From positions 62,001-126,000 of the forward strand of contig NZ_JAMHFY010000007.1 of assembly GCF_023897015.1 (NCBI RefSeq): a stretch of 64,000 bases of DNA, written 5' to 3'. The notes under the pieces were generated by a model that worked only from the letters and a program-made list of their open reading frames with translations, did no database searches and had not been told where the DNA came from. Source of the stretch: Desulfosporosinus nitroreducens (GTDB taxonomy: Bacteria; Bacillota; Desulfitobacteriia; Desulfitobacteriales; Desulfitobacteriaceae). The position numbers and the translations under genes are program-made. Positions 8,923 through 18,030 of the stretch are shown here, piece by piece; position 1 is the first letter of the stretch, and each line of letters starts with the position of its first letter.

Positions 8923-10956
8923 TTAAACCTGAAACTTGCTAACGGCTTCCTGAAGATTCTGGGCTAGCGTAGCAAGGCTCTGGCTGGAAGAGGCTATTTC
9001 CTGCATGGACGCCGATTGCTCCTCAGTAGCAGCCGATACCGTCTGGGCTTCACCAGTAACCTTTTTACTTAAGTCATCAATCTGGTTCACAGATCCTACT
9101 ATCTGTTGGCTGCCAATAGCCATCTCATCAATGGTCAAAGCTATTTCTTTCACCTGTTCAGATACGTGGGTCACCAATTCTGTGATTTCCTGAAAAGCTT
9201 GTCCGGCAGCATTAACTACTTCTGCTCCCAAGGTAACTTCCTGAGTGCCATTACCCATGGCCAGGACAGCTTGATCGGTGTCTCCCTGAATTTCGCCGAT
9301 CAGTGAGGCTATCTGCTTGGTTGCTTCCTGTGACTGTTCGGCAAGTTTACGCACTTCTTCAGCCACTACTGCAAAACCTCGTCCTTGTTCACCAGCCCGT
9401 GCAGCTTCAATAGCGGCGTTAAGGGCCAACAGATTCGTCTGTTCTGCAATACCAGAAATTGTAATAACAATCTGCCCAATTTCCTTTGAGCGTTCGCCCA
9501 ATTCAGCGACCGCCTTGGCCGAATTGTTTACAGTTTGTTCAATCTTTGCCATTTGTGAAACAGCTTTATTTACCGAGCTGTTCCCTTCGTTGGCCTTATT
9601 GGCAGCCTGGACCGATTGTCCAGCCACCTCCGTCGTTGTCGCTGAAACCTGTTGAATACTGGCTGACATCTGCTCAACAACGGCTGAAGCTTCATCAACA
9701 GCCCTCAACTGCTCTTCTGCACCTGTCGCCACTTCGGTAATTGACGTTGCTACCTGGTTCACGGCCAGAGCCGATTGTTCGACGCTAGCCGTTAATTCTT
9801 CACTGGCAGCAGCTAACTGCTCGGCTTGATAGCTGACCATAGTGACCATTTCATGCAAATGCATCCTCATCTTTTGGAAACCATTCGCCAGTTGACCGAT
9901 TTCGTCTTCCGCAAAATCCCCTGTCTCACGCTCTCTAAAATCTCCTTGGGCCAAGAGCAGACACTCATCTCGTATCAACAAAACAGGTTTTGTGAACCTT
10001 TTGGCAATAAATACTATTGCAAGTCCAGTAATCAATAAACAAACCACGGCAATTATCAGCATCATTCGGGTTAAGCTAGTGGTTTCCCTGGTAGCCTCGA
10101 CTTCAGGCGCCGCCACCGACATGATCCAGCGTTGTCCGCCCGGCAAGTCGATTGGAGTGAAAACCGCTATCCTTGGCACATTATCAACAAAGGTATATGC
10201 TCCGCTTAGCTGTTTCCCTGACTCTGCTGCCGACTTAAACAGGTTAATCAGATGGTCGTCAAGCTCAGCCTTTGGCAACTTAAGTTCAGGATTAATAGTC
10301 TTCTCCAAAAGATTCAGTTTGCCGATCGCTTCAGGAAGTTTTGGATGAGCTATGATCATGCCTGAATCATCCGCAATTTGACCATAGCCACTATCTAGAA
10401 ATTTCAGATCTTTAATGAGTGCGGACACTCTTTCCACCGAAAATGTTCCAACCAACACCCCAGTGAACTGATCATTATTCTTGACAGGAACCGCTAAGAC
10501 AACTGCTAACTTCCCAGTTGACTTGGAAACTAGGGGGTCTGAAACAACTGCTTGCTTGGTGTCTATAACTTTCTTAAAATAGTCGCGGTCACCGTAGGAG
10601 GAAGTCGCTCCAGTGCTGGTGAGCCCTGATCCATCAGGTGCCACGAAAACAACGGCATCAAAAGTACCAAATCGTTCTTTGGCCTCTGCCATAGCCTGAA
10701 CCATCCGCACTTTGTCGGAACCCGTACGAATTTCCTCTAGATTACCCAGGTCTTGAAGCCGAGACAGCATAAGCTCCATATCGGCTTGAACGCGATTGCT
10801 GTAATCAGTTCCCACCGCGATGGCTGTTTGATCGACACTCTTGGTCAGGGACTGTTTGGAAAGGTAGTAGCTAACCCCAGTTAGCACACTTAATACCACG
10901 ATAACAAGGGGCAACAAGAGCAGCAGCAATTTGGTTTGAATACTTTTAACGTTCAC
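8923..10956 (-). CDS. Methyl-accepting chemotaxis protein
   Basis: A 677-residue transmembrane chemoreceptor. Order: membrane helix about residues 9-30, an extracellular double-Cache-like sensor (about 35-290, with the [12 protein letters not shown] and [10 protein letters not shown] motifs), a second helix ([20 protein letters not shown]), a HAMP linker ([20 protein letters not shown]) and a long coiled-coil signalling domain. The conserved hairpin tip reads [20 protein letters not shown]. It should couple to CheA/CheW, which are not in this window. The start is GTG with AAAGGAG eight bases upstream. The long leader holds a c-di-GMP-I riboswitch and terminator, so receptor expression is probably tuned by c-di-GMP. 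Confidence 0.95.
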   Translation of the reverse strand: MNVKSIQTKLLLLLLPLVIVVLSVLTGVSYYLSKQSLTKSVDQTAIAVGTDYSNRVQADMELMLSRLQDLGNLEEIRTGSDKVRMVQAMAEAKERFGTFDAVVFVAPDGSGLTSTGATSSYGDRDYFKKVIDTKQAVVSDPLVSKSTGKLAVVLAVPVKNNDQFTGVLVGTFSVERVSALIKDLKFLDSGYGQIADDSGMIIAHPKLPEAIGKLNLLEKTINPELKLPKAELDDHLINLFKSAAESGKQLSGAYTFVDNVPRIAVFTPIDLPGGQRWIMSVAAPEVEATRETTSLTRMMLIIAVVCLLITGLAIVFIAKRFTKPVLLIRDECLLLAQGDFRERETGDFAEDEIGQLANGFQKMRMHLHEMVTMVSYQAEQLAAASEELTASVEQSALAVNQVATSITEVATGAEEQLRAVDEASAVVEQMSASIQQVSATTTEVAGQSVQAANKANEGNSSVNKAVSQMAKIEQTVNNSAKAVAELGERSKEIGQIVITISGIAEQTNLLALNAAIEAARAGEQGRGFAVVAEEVRKLAEQSQEATKQIASLIGEIQGDTDQAVLAMGNGTQEVTLGAEVVNAAGQAFQEITELVTHVSEQVKEIALTIDEMAIGSQQIVGSVNQIDDLSKKVTGEAQTVSAATEEQSASMQEIASSSQSLATLAQNLQEAVSKFQV

Positions 10957-11013
10957 TTCTTCGACTCCTTTAGCTCAATTCCTACAAAATACGACTTTTA
11001 TGTATATAATTAA

Positions 11014-11042
11014 AAGCTGTAGCGTTTAAAGCGCCACAGCTT
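11014..11042 (-). terminator. Terminator of the c-di-GMP riboswitch expression platform
   Basis: AAGCTGTAGCG (11014-11024) and CGCCACAGCTT (11032-11042) form an 11-pair stem with one mismatch. On the minus strand the hairpin is followed by TTTTAATT. It lies between the riboswitch aptamer and the mcp start codon and should decide whether mcp is transcribed. Confidence 0.75.
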
Positions 11043-11063
11043 AAAAATCACCAATAAAACGGT

Positions 11064-11150
11064 GTTCTACCTTTGGCAACCTGACTGTCATAGTACTTAT
11101 ACCTTAGACTCATGGCTTTGTGTCCTTACTTTTCAGTAAGTTTACTTTTC
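11064..11150 (-). ncRNA. Cyclic di-GMP-I (GEMM-I) riboswitch upstream of mcp
   Basis: The minus strand matches the GEMM-I aptamer. CTTACTGAAAAGTAAG forms the P1b stem with a GNRA-type loop, followed by the conserved GGACACAAAGCC block, then GTCTAAGGTAT and the closing ATGACAGTCAGGTTGCC, which holds the tetraloop-receptor side. A CACC/GGTG pairing and a terminator (11014-11042) follow, then mcp. Known GEMM-I switches bind c-di-GMP and control motility, chemotaxis and surface genes. The next gene upstream on the same strand is a diguanylate cyclase. The rest of the gap, 11151-11285, shows nothing I recognise beyond AT-rich promoter-like sequence. Confidence 0.85.
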
Positions 11151-11285
11151 ACTTTATTAAATTATGATGATGAGTCCTTCGTAACATCAGATTTTATATT
11201 CGTCATTATATACATTAATTATCTGAAATACAACATACATTTAATATCAAGTTATTAAAAGTTATACCAGAACTTTTTAAACCAA

Positions 11286-11326
11286 AATTCCATTACCGCC
11301 CCCTCTCACGATCGTGTAATGGAATT
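11286..11326 (-). terminator. Putative terminator after the diguanylate cyclase gene
   Basis: AATTCCATTAC (11286-11296) pairs with GTAATGGAATT (11316-11326); the loop carries its own CACGATCGTG palindrome. On the minus strand it is followed by TTGGTTT, a modest T-run, 43 bases past the stop codon. Confidence 0.5.
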
Positions 11327-11368
11327 AGAAACCTCCGCAACAGTCAGTGTATTGAATGTGGTTCTTAC

Positions 11369-12571
11369 TCATATTGAGGAACTTAAATGAAGGTTATGCT
11401 CGGAAACAACAGCATTCCTGCCGCCCTCTTTTGCTTTGTACAAGGCTCTGTCAACTCGATCCATAATTAAACCCTCATCATCCTGAGTACAGAATGATGT
11501 AACGCCAAAGCTGCAGGTTAGAGCCATTCCCTTCTTCATTGACTCTTTACAGATTGATTTTCGTAACCTTTCCGCGAGGGCAGAAGCCTCTTGACAATAC
11601 GTCTGAGGTAAAAGAATTACAAACTCCTCACCACCCCAACGAGCAAACACATCCACTCCCCTAACTAAGCCTTTCACAAGATTGGCTATCTCTATAAGAA
11701 CTATATCTCCAAAAATATGGCCATTTTTATCATTAAACTGCTTGAAATGGTCTATGTCAAACATAATAAGAGAAAAGGAATTTCCGTACCTCCTAGCTCC
11801 CTCAATCTCACTGCTCAACGCCTCGTTGAATTTCAGGCGGTTATATATATTAGTTAATGAGTCTTTCGTAGAAAGATCTTTAAAGTATTGTTTGTTAACA
11901 AAATCAAGCCTCATGTACTTGCCCAGACTGTACGAGGATATGCTGCTAAAAAAGATTGCTAATGACAGATACCCAAATACCGAACTAAATTCTAGCAAAG
12001 GTGGATGATATTTAGTCAGAGTAATAACCATATAACCAATCAATGCGAAAAGTGAAAGAAATACTTTATAGTGCAGTAAGTTTGGCACTAGAAAGAAAAT
12101 CCCTAAAACAATCACATTAATCGAAAAAGCCTGGATTAGAAAATGATAGTCCTCATATTTCATAACAATAATAAAAAACAGTACAATAAAGATGAGTTGA
12201 TAAATAGTGATCTTTAAAAAAGGAGATGACTTCAGGAAATAATCTGGCTTAAAATAAAACATCACTGATAACCCAAGGAACGTCAAACGACATAGAAAAA
12301 AAATAGCCAGAACCATGAATTGGCTGTTTGATGAAAAATCATAAACTAGATACAAGGAAAAAATGCTTCCTACTATAAGAGCGACTTTTCGCATATAGTT
12401 TTTAGACCTTGTTAAGTATGAATCCTGAAATTGCTGTTCTAAATGCTTGTCTAAGAACATTCCGGTCAATTTAGAAGTAACATGGTTTTGAGAATCCGCC
12501 AAAAAATCACTTCTTTCTAAAAGTACCACATTAGTAACCCTACCGCCCTTTACATTTCCACTATTAAACAT
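11369..12571 (-). CDS. Membrane diguanylate cyclase (GGDEF domain)
   Basis: A 400-residue protein with about six predicted membrane helices (roughly residues 60-215) and a C-terminal GGDEF domain. It should make c-di-GMP from two GTP. The active-site loop reads RWGGEEFVILLP, and RGVD five residues before it fits the product-inhibition I-site. LIMFDIDHFKQFNDKNGH is the metal/GTP-binding block. No extracellular sensor domain is visible, so the membrane part may be the sensor. The start is uncertain: ATG 12571 has a poor ribosome binding site and codons 12-16 offer alternatives. It lies upstream of the c-di-GMP-switched mcp gene. Confidence 0.92.
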   Translation of the reverse strand: MFNSGNVKGGRVTNVVLLERSDFLADSQNHVTSKLTGMFLDKHLEQQFQDSYLTRSKNYMRKVALIVGSIFSLYLVYDFSSNSQFMVLAIFFLCRLTFLGLSVMFYFKPDYFLKSSPFLKITIYQLIFIVLFFIIVMKYEDYHFLIQAFSINVIVLGIFFLVPNLLHYKVFLSLFALIGYMVITLTKYHPPLLEFSSVFGYLSLAIFFSSISSYSLGKYMRLDFVNKQYFKDLSTKDSLTNIYNRLKFNEALSSEIEGARRYGNSFSLIMFDIDHFKQFNDKNGHIFGDIVLIEIANLVKGLVRGVDVFARWGGEEFVILLPQTYCQEASALAERLRKSICKESMKKGMALTCSFGVTSFCTQDDEGLIMDRVDRALYKAKEGGRNAVVSEHNLHLSSSI

Positions 12572-12720
12572 TTTAAGATGAATATTGAATATATTATATT
12601 ACAATATGGAGTATAATTCTATATTTTGTTATATTCTGTATAACTTTATTGTTGTAATCATATCTTTTTTGTTATACTTTGAAGAAATTTCTTCCAAATT
12701 GATCTATCATATAGAAATGA

Positions 12721-12760
12721 AAATACGCTAATCAGTTTTTACACACAGATTAGCGTATTT
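12721..12760. terminator. Terminator between radical SAM and cyclase genes
   Basis: AAATACGCTAATC (12721-12733) pairs perfectly with GATTAGCGTATTT (12748-12760), with T-rich flanks on both strands. It closes the radical SAM gene, which ends at 12807. Confidence 0.75.
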
Positions 12761-12806
12761 TTGTAATTGAAAAGAGATTTCCATCTGATTAGTGATCCCT
12801 GCGCCT

Positions 12807-13679
12807 TTAAAATAAGCGAGAATCTACCTGTCTAAATCTATCTTCAGGAACAGATAAGAGCTTCTCTAGAGTTTCTAATATTTCTGGCTTTTGTTTCGGT
12901 ATTTTTCCATTAACCCAAGCAAAATTCGAGACATGATCACTGAGAAGGTCGAAAGGACCCTTTAAGTTGGCAACTAGAAGATGGGTTTCTTCTAGAGCTT
13001 CATGGGGGCTAAGCAGGTGAAAGTGCCCTTGTTGGTAATCTTCATACAGAGGGGTTCCTTTCCAAGGCACATATGTACGCAACCTCACAAAGTCTGGGGT
13101 AAATGCATTCAGTACCCTAGCGCTTTCTATTGCATGTTCATATGTACGCTCGCGTCCACCAATCCCAATGAGGATATATTCACTCAGTTCGATACCAGCG
13201 CCTCTCACCTTTAGACCCTCTTCAATCATTTCTGAGGACGTAAACCCTTTTTCTATCCTACGCAGAACTTCATCATCTCCGCTCTCCATTCCGGAGTGTA
13301 TACGGGTTAGGCCTGCCTCTTTTAGACGGCGAAAATCCTTTATTTTTTTTAATTTGAGATATTTTGCCGAGCCATATACCGTCATACGCTTCAAGAATGG
13401 AAACATTTCTTGAGCATAATACAGAATTTCTGTAAGCTGGTCTGTTTTCATTAATATTGTGTTCCCATCTGGAAAAAAGATCGACTGGACTTTTTCCCCA
13501 TGGTATTTTCGGGCTGTTCGAAGGTCCTCTTTAATATCTGAAACGGATCGAATTCGAAATTTTGTTTTGCGATACATACCACAAAAAGTGCATTTATTAT
13601 GGGGACAACCGATAGTTGCTTGAATGAGTAAGCTTTCTGCTTCACTTGGTGGACGGTAGACAGTTCCTTCGTAACGCAT
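12807..13679 (-). CDS. Radical SAM protein, Elp3/HemN-like
   Basis: A 290-residue radical S-adenosylmethionine enzyme. The cluster motif CPHNKCTFCGMY (CxxxCxxC) lies near residue 25, followed by a TIM-barrel pattern with FPDGNTILM, THSGMESG-like IHSGMESGDDEV and ELSEYILIGIGG blocks. Such proteins use a [4Fe-4S] cluster to make a 5'-deoxyadenosyl radical. The substrate cannot be read from the sequence, and no partner gene is adjacent. ATG has a good GAGGAG site. The gene stands alone with its own terminator. Confidence 0.88.
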   Translation of the reverse strand: MRYEGTVYRPPSEAESLLIQATIGCPHNKCTFCGMYRKTKFRIRSVSDIKEDLRTARKYHGEKVQSIFFPDGNTILMKTDQLTEILYYAQEMFPFLKRMTVYGSAKYLKLKKIKDFRRLKEAGLTRIHSGMESGDDEVLRRIEKGFTSSEMIEEGLKVRGAGIELSEYILIGIGGRERTYEHAIESARVLNAFTPDFVRLRTYVPWKGTPLYEDYQQGHFHLLSPHEALEETHLLVANLKGPFDLLSDHVSNFAWVNGKIPKQKPEILETLEKLLSVPEDRFRQVDSRLF

Positions 13680-13769
13680 TTTAAGCTCCTCTCTAAAGAT
13701 AATTATGGCCTTAGAACTTATAAGCTCGGCCGAACAAACATTTCTTTACTTTTTTGTCTTTATCAATTC

Positions 13770-14060
13770 CGAGACTCCCACTTCTTGTGGGGTGTTCCTT
13801 ATTCTACTTCGGTGACGATAGTCTCCAGTGGAGAGTATCGCCGAGCGCCTTTCCCAACACTTAGCGCGAAGGAGGTAGACTCCATCCTACGGCGCGAATG
13901 TAATCGTCTGTGGATATGTCCCTTCGGCATAAGTCTATCCTCAGCGCAATTGTATTCGTTACGGGCCGTGCGCTTTCGGCGATAAGTTCCACCGGAGACT
14001 ATCGTACTGGAGACTTATGCCACCGAAGTCTTCGATGTTCAGCTTTAGCTGAACTAGTTC
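13770..14060. repeat. Palindromic intergenic repeat region
   Basis: The 511-base gap 13680-14190 contains no convincing gene. It is richer in GC than its surroundings and holds long imperfect inverted repeats. An arm beginning ACTTCGGTGACGATAGTCTC (from about 13806) is matched in reverse complement at about 13970-14030, where a 15-base insertion duplicates part of the arm. Inside are smaller dyads, and a GTTCAGC/GCTGAAC hairpin lies at 14037-14054. It could form a large cruciform or RNA structure. Function and origin are unknown. Confidence 0.6.
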
Positions 14061-14190
14061 ACTAAACGGCTGCCCGATGATTTCCTGCTTAGCTAAGAAA
14101 ATTTGATCTTGAATATGTCTGGAAACTGAAGGATTTAGCCCCCCCTATACAGAATACTCTGATTTTATACTATTGGCAAGGAGGGGTAGA

Positions 14191-15018
14191 ATGAAAAATA
14201 TCTTTCAACGTAATTGGTATATTGAAGTGCGTCGCAGCGACAACGGACAGCTTCAAGCTAAAACGAGCTATGTTGATACCACCCGAGAAGCAACTGCTCA
14301 TCTTTTGGTAGACGTTAATTCCTTTATTATAGAAGAAGCCCTATGGGAAGAACAGAAATCTTCAAAACCAATCGGCGCCCGCACACGTCAAGTCACACCA
14401 CTGCAAGGCTCTGAAGCTTACTTTAGTTCCGGTCCGGCACTTAGAGAAGCAGCAACGTTTCTCAAGGACCCCCTTGCGGTTCCTCTTTTTTCCGAAACTG
14501 TTAAAGGGATTATTCAGGCTGAAACCTTTCTCCTAAGCGAGCGTGGCTATAGTTCAGAGGATGAATACGATCAAAAGTGGACGAATTTCTATTTAGGCTC
14601 CTGTAGGTACTACAGCAACTTAGACAAAGTGACTATGAGTTGGTATGAGCACGTTGGGGAAAGTAAACGATCTGGTAATTTGTTTGTGCGTTTCAAGACT
14701 CAGAGCCTTTTTGAGCTGAGGGAGGGGCAATACTTATTGATAGGAAATTTAAGTGATTCTTTCCACGAGGTTAATGTACGTCTAAAATTGGATGAGTTTA
14801 CAGTTAAAGAAGCTGATGGGGTTCTTTTGCGTACTCCCGACATTATTTGCCGTGAGGCAGCATCTTTACTAGTGAACCTGCATGGCCTCGATATACGTGG
14901 GATTTCTAAAAAAGAGCTGGCAAGGCTTTTAGGCAAAGGGCAAGGTTGTGTTCATGTCATCGATTTGGTGAGTGATTGTACGCAAATCCTGGACACTCTA
15001 GTCCGCAAGGTAGTATAA
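14191..15018 (+). CDS. Uncharacterised protein, possibly DUF2889
   Basis: About 275 residues, soluble, no signal peptide or membrane helix. The overall pattern (N-terminal beta-rich segment, GVLLRTPDIICREAASLLVN, and C-terminal GCVHVIDLVSDCTQIL) resembles DUF2889 proteins, whose function is unknown; I am only moderately sure. ATG 14191 is chosen because a strong AAGGAGGGG site sits at 14178-14186; a TTG 18 bases earlier lies upstream of that site. Nearby genes give no clue to its role. Confidence 0.7.
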   Translation: MKNIFQRNWYIEVRRSDNGQLQAKTSYVDTTREATAHLLVDVNSFIIEEALWEEQKSSKPIGARTRQVTPLQGSEAYFSSGPALREAATFLKDPLAVPLFSETVKGIIQAETFLLSERGYSSEDEYDQKWTNFYLGSCRYYSNLDKVTMSWYEHVGESKRSGNLFVRFKTQSLFELREGQYLLIGNLSDSFHEVNVRLKLDEFTVKEADGVLLRTPDIICREAASLLVNLHGLDIRGISKKELARLLGKGQGCVHVIDLVSDCTQILDTLVRKVV

Positions 15019-15061
15019 ACAATTCTAATTCCGCGAGAAAAGAGATAACAAAGTGAAAAAG

Positions 15062-15100
15062 AAGGACCCCAAAGCCTTAACGTAAGGATTTGGGGTTCTT
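15062..15100. terminator. Terminator between convergent genes
   Basis: ACCCCAAA...CCTTA pairs with TAAGG...TTTGGGGT around a short loop and is followed on the plus strand by CTTGCTTTTT. It serves the upstream plus-strand gene and may also serve the minus-strand peptidoglycan-binding gene. Confidence 0.75.
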
Positions 15101-15134
15101 GCTTTTTAAAATCATCCCGGGAGTCTATCAGAAT

Positions 15135-16337
15135 TTAACAACAATCTACTCCCAAAGCAGTCCAGGTCTGAATACCGACGATTCCATCCGTAACTAGACC
15201 CATACACTCTTGGAAAGCAAGGACAGCCGCTCTAGTAATAGGTCCAAAGATCCCATCAACATTGCCCGTATAGAATCCTCTTGTTTTCAAGAGTCCTTGC
15301 AGTTTTACTACTGCTGGTCCAGTGCTCCCTTGTTCAAGAGTAGGACATTGATTTCCCGGTGGCGGGGTTGGTGTATGACAATCTACGCCCAGCGCTGTCC
15401 AAGTTTTTATTCCAACAATTCCATCTTGCGCCAGGCCCATGCTCCCTTGAAATGCTACGACTGCAGCCCGCGTGACAGGACCAAAAATTCCATCGACATT
15501 GCCTGTGTAGAAGCCTCTTGCTTTCAAGAGTCCTTGCAGTTTTACTACTGCTGGTCCAGTGCTCCCTTGTTGGAGAGTTGGACAGTGATTTCCCGGTGGT
15601 GGGGTTGGCGTATGACAATCTACGCCCAGTGCAGTCCAGGTTTTTATCCCGACAATTCCATCTTGCGCCAGGCCCATGCTCCCTTGAAATGCTACGACTG
15701 CAGCCCGCGTGACAGGACCAAAAATTCCATCGACATTGCCTGTGTAGAAGCCTCTTGCTTTCAAGAGTCCTTGCAGTTTTACTACTGCTGGCCCAGCGCT
15801 CCCTTGTTGGAGAGTTGGACAGTGATTTCCCGGTGGTGGGGTTGGTGTATGACAATCTACGCCCAGTGCAGTCCAGGTTTTTATCCCGACGATTCCGTCT
15901 TGCGCCAATCCCATGCTTCCTTGAAATCCTACAACAGCTGCCCGCGTGACAGGACCAAAAATTCCATCGACATTGCCTGTATAGAAGCCTCTTGTTTTCA
16001 AGAGTCCTTGCAGTTTTACTACTGCTGGTCCAGTGCTCCCTTGTCGGAGAGTTGGACAGTGATTTCCTGGTGGCGGGGTTGGTGTATGACAATCTACGCC
16101 CAAAGCAGTCCAGGTTTTTATCCCGACAATTCCATCTTGCGCTAATCCCTTGCTCTTTTGAAAAGCAAGGACTGCCCCTCTAGTCAATGACCCAAAAATC
16201 CCATCAATTTTTCCAGGGTTGAAACCGGCTGCTGCTAACTTAGTTTGCAACTTTTTCACGTTAGCACCAGATGAGCCCATTTTTAATAAAGGACATTGCG
16301 GTTGTCCATTGGAATTACCTATGTTTTTGTTATGCAA
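15135..16337 (-). CDS. Protein of five tandem peptidoglycan-binding domains
   Basis: A 400-residue protein made almost wholly of five PG_binding_1 domains of about 70 residues, each following the pattern GxxVxxLQxxLxxxGF...IDGIFGxxTxxAVxxFQ and ending DGIVGIKTWTALGVDC. They are joined by identical proline-rich linkers (HTPTPPPGN). No catalytic domain and no obvious signal peptide are present, so it is probably a wall- or spore-associated binding protein; export is unexplained. The start is TTG after a run of eight G on the minus strand acting as ribosome binding site. Three of the 237-base units are nearly identical in DNA. It is divergent from the GH18 gene, which carries the same domain. 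Confidence 0.88.
   Translation of the reverse strand: MHNKNIGNSNGQPQCPLLKMGSSGANVKKLQTKLAAAGFNPGKIDGIFGSLTRGAVLAFQKSKGLAQDGIVGIKTWTALGVDCHTPTPPPGNHCPTLRQGSTGPAVVKLQGLLKTRGFYTGNVDGIFGPVTRAAVVGFQGSMGLAQDGIVGIKTWTALGVDCHTPTPPPGNHCPTLQQGSAGPAVVKLQGLLKARGFYTGNVDGIFGPVTRAAVVAFQGSMGLAQDGIVGIKTWTALGVDCHTPTPPPGNHCPTLQQGSTGPAVVKLQGLLKARGFYTGNVDGIFGPVTRAAVVAFQGSMGLAQDGIVGIKTWTALGVDCHTPTPPPGNQCPTLEQGSTGPAVVKLQGLLKTRGFYTGNVDGIFGPITRAAVLAFQECMGLVTDGIVGIQTWTALGVDCC
15373..16083 (-). repeat. Three near-identical 237-base tandem repeats inside the PG-binding gene
   Basis: The marker GTATGACAATCTACGCC occurs at 15373, 15610, 15847 and 16084, exactly 237 bases apart. The three complete units between them differ at few positions, while the outer units are more diverged. 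This points to recent duplication or gene conversion and makes copy-number change likely. Confidence 0.9.
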
Positions 16338-16509
16338 GTCAAAGCCCCCCCCTTTTTTCTAGCATATGTCGGATTAATTAACAATGTAAATTGTCCTTGA
16401 TTTCTAAAATCATTATTACTATTTAGATAATCACTAACCCTTAAATAATGCATAAAATAGTAAATCACAGGCAATTGTCTCTGATATTGAATGTAAAGAG
16501 GTGACGATA

Positions 16510-17832
16510 TTGACTACCTTAAGGCGGGGAGCGCGAGGGAACGAGGTTAGCGAGCTTCAAAGACTGTTACTGGAATGGGGTTATAACCCGGGGCCAATTG
16601 ATGGAGTTTTTGGGGCGAAGACTGAACAGGCCGTCCTTCAGTTCCAAAGGGATCATGGATTAACGCGGGACGGCATTGTTGGTCCCATAACTTGGCGGGC
16701 TCTTCAAAGTCAACTGCCAGGCTATCAAATGTACACAATTCAAGCAGGTGACACTTTATACAAAATAGCCTTGAGATCTCAAATCAGTCTGTCTAGTTTA
16801 TTAGCTGCCAACCCTGGGGTTGACCCTAATCAATTAAGAATCGGTCAACAAATTAGGATTCCCGTTCCTGGTCCTGGACCAGAACCCGTTCTTACACGTG
16901 TCGTAAGCGGATGGTTACCTTATTGGGTTCAATCTCTAGCTTTTCAATCCGTTCAAAATCACCCGGAGATATTTCATTCAATTTCACCTTTCTGGTATGT
17001 AATGACATCTGATGGTGATGTCCTAAGCTTTCCTGGTGCAGAAAGCAGTACCATTCTTTCCTATGCCAGAGAACATGGAATTAGGGTAATCCCACTTATC
17101 ACGAATAGTTTTGACAGTGAACTCATTTCAATAGTTCTTAATGATCCAGTTCTTCGCCAAAGACATGTTCAGAACATCGTCAGCAAAACAGTTCAAATGG
17201 ACTATCCAGGAATCGATATTAATTATGAGAATTTATATGTTAGAGACCGCGAATTATTTGTAGTCTTTCTGCGAGAACTCAAGGCTGCTCTTTATGCCAT
17301 GAGCAGATTGCTTATTGTGAGTGTTCATGCTAAGACTGATGCAGCGGGAGCGTGGAGCGGCGCAGAAGCACATGATTATGTTGGAATTGGCCAAGCGGCT
17401 GATGCCGTTCGTGTCATGGGGTACGACTTTCACTGGCAAGGAAGCGATCCTGGACCCGTGGCACCAGCCGATTGGGTCGATGCAGTCTTGGCCTATGCGG
17501 TTTCAACTATCCCAAGAAATAAGATAGAACTTGGCGTGCCAGTTTCGGGTTATGATTGGCCGCTAGGTCAAACGGCGACGAGTGTTACCTATTCTTTCGC
17601 TGTTGTTAAAGCTAACCAGTATAACGTTCCCATTGCCTTGGATGCTTTACTGGGCCCCCACTATACTTATATGGATATTGCTGGCATTAACCATGAAGTT
17701 TGGTTTGTGGATGTACTTTATTTCGGAACACTTTTAGACCTAGTTAATAAATACGATATCCGTGGGATTTGTATCTGGCACCTGGGTGCGGAGGATCCGA
17801 AAATTTACGATGCTATAATTGGCAAGTTCTAA
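16510..17832 (+). CDS. GH18 cell-wall hydrolase with PG-binding and LysM domains (SleL/YaaH-like)
   Basis: About 440 residues: PG_binding_1 (residues about 5-65), a LysM domain (YTIQAGDTLYKIALRS...IGQQIRIP), then a glycoside hydrolase 18 barrel. The catalytic motif reads YPGIDINYENL, keeping the essential glutamate; RVMGYDFHW and GICIWHLGAEDP are later barrel strands. In Bacillus and Clostridium such proteins act as N-acetylglucosaminidases during spore germination. No signal peptide, as for SleL. The sequence AGAGGTGA at 16497-16504 looks like the ribosome binding site, favouring TTG 16510; GTG 16501 would overlap it. The divergent neighbour carries five copies of the same binding domain. 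Confidence 0.9.
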   Translation: MTTLRRGARGNEVSELQRLLLEWGYNPGPIDGVFGAKTEQAVLQFQRDHGLTRDGIVGPITWRALQSQLPGYQMYTIQAGDTLYKIALRSQISLSSLLAANPGVDPNQLRIGQQIRIPVPGPGPEPVLTRVVSGWLPYWVQSLAFQSVQNHPEIFHSISPFWYVMTSDGDVLSFPGAESSTILSYAREHGIRVIPLITNSFDSELISIVLNDPVLRQRHVQNIVSKTVQMDYPGIDINYENLYVRDRELFVVFLRELKAALYAMSRLLIVSVHAKTDAAGAWSGAEAHDYVGIGQAADAVRVMGYDFHWQGSDPGPVAPADWVDAVLAYAVSTIPRNKIELGVPVSGYDWPLGQTATSVTYSFAVVKANQYNVPIALDALLGPHYTYMDIAGINHEVWFVDVLYFGTLLDLVNKYDIRGICIWHLGAEDPKIYDAIIGKF

Positions 17833-17900
17833 TCCCTTCATTAACAGTATTCATTTTGTTGGACTCGTGGTTGATATGAGCACAATCCTATCAATTATTT

Positions 17901-17940
17901 TAAAGTAAGGAGCTTCCCGGTTGGGAAGCTCCTTACTTTA
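17901..17940 (+). terminator. Terminator after the GH18 gene
   Basis: Perfect 18-pair inverted repeat with a GGTT loop (arms 17901-17918 and 17923-17940, core GGAGCTTCCC/GGGAAGCTCC). Confidence 0.85.
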
Positions 17941-18030
17941 GAGCGTGTCTATCCATGGGAAATCAATAGAGATTCAGTCAATTACATAGAAATCCTTCTA
18001 TCTAGCATAATAGGATTCAGGAGGTGTATT

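Noticed and set aside
13785-13985. A 66-codon frame in the palindromic island
   Set aside because: Composition follows the inverted repeats, and there is no ribosome binding site or family match.
15373-16083. Tandem 237-base repeats as a possible CRISPR or satellite array
   Set aside because: The units are in frame and encode PG_binding_1 domains; there are no short repeats with unique spacers.
15210-16145. Long open frames on the plus strand and in a second minus-strand frame across the PG-binding gene
   Set aside because: They follow the 237-base repeat and encode repeated Ser/Cys-rich or Arg-rich text with no family match. They are a by-product of the repeated codons of the real gene.
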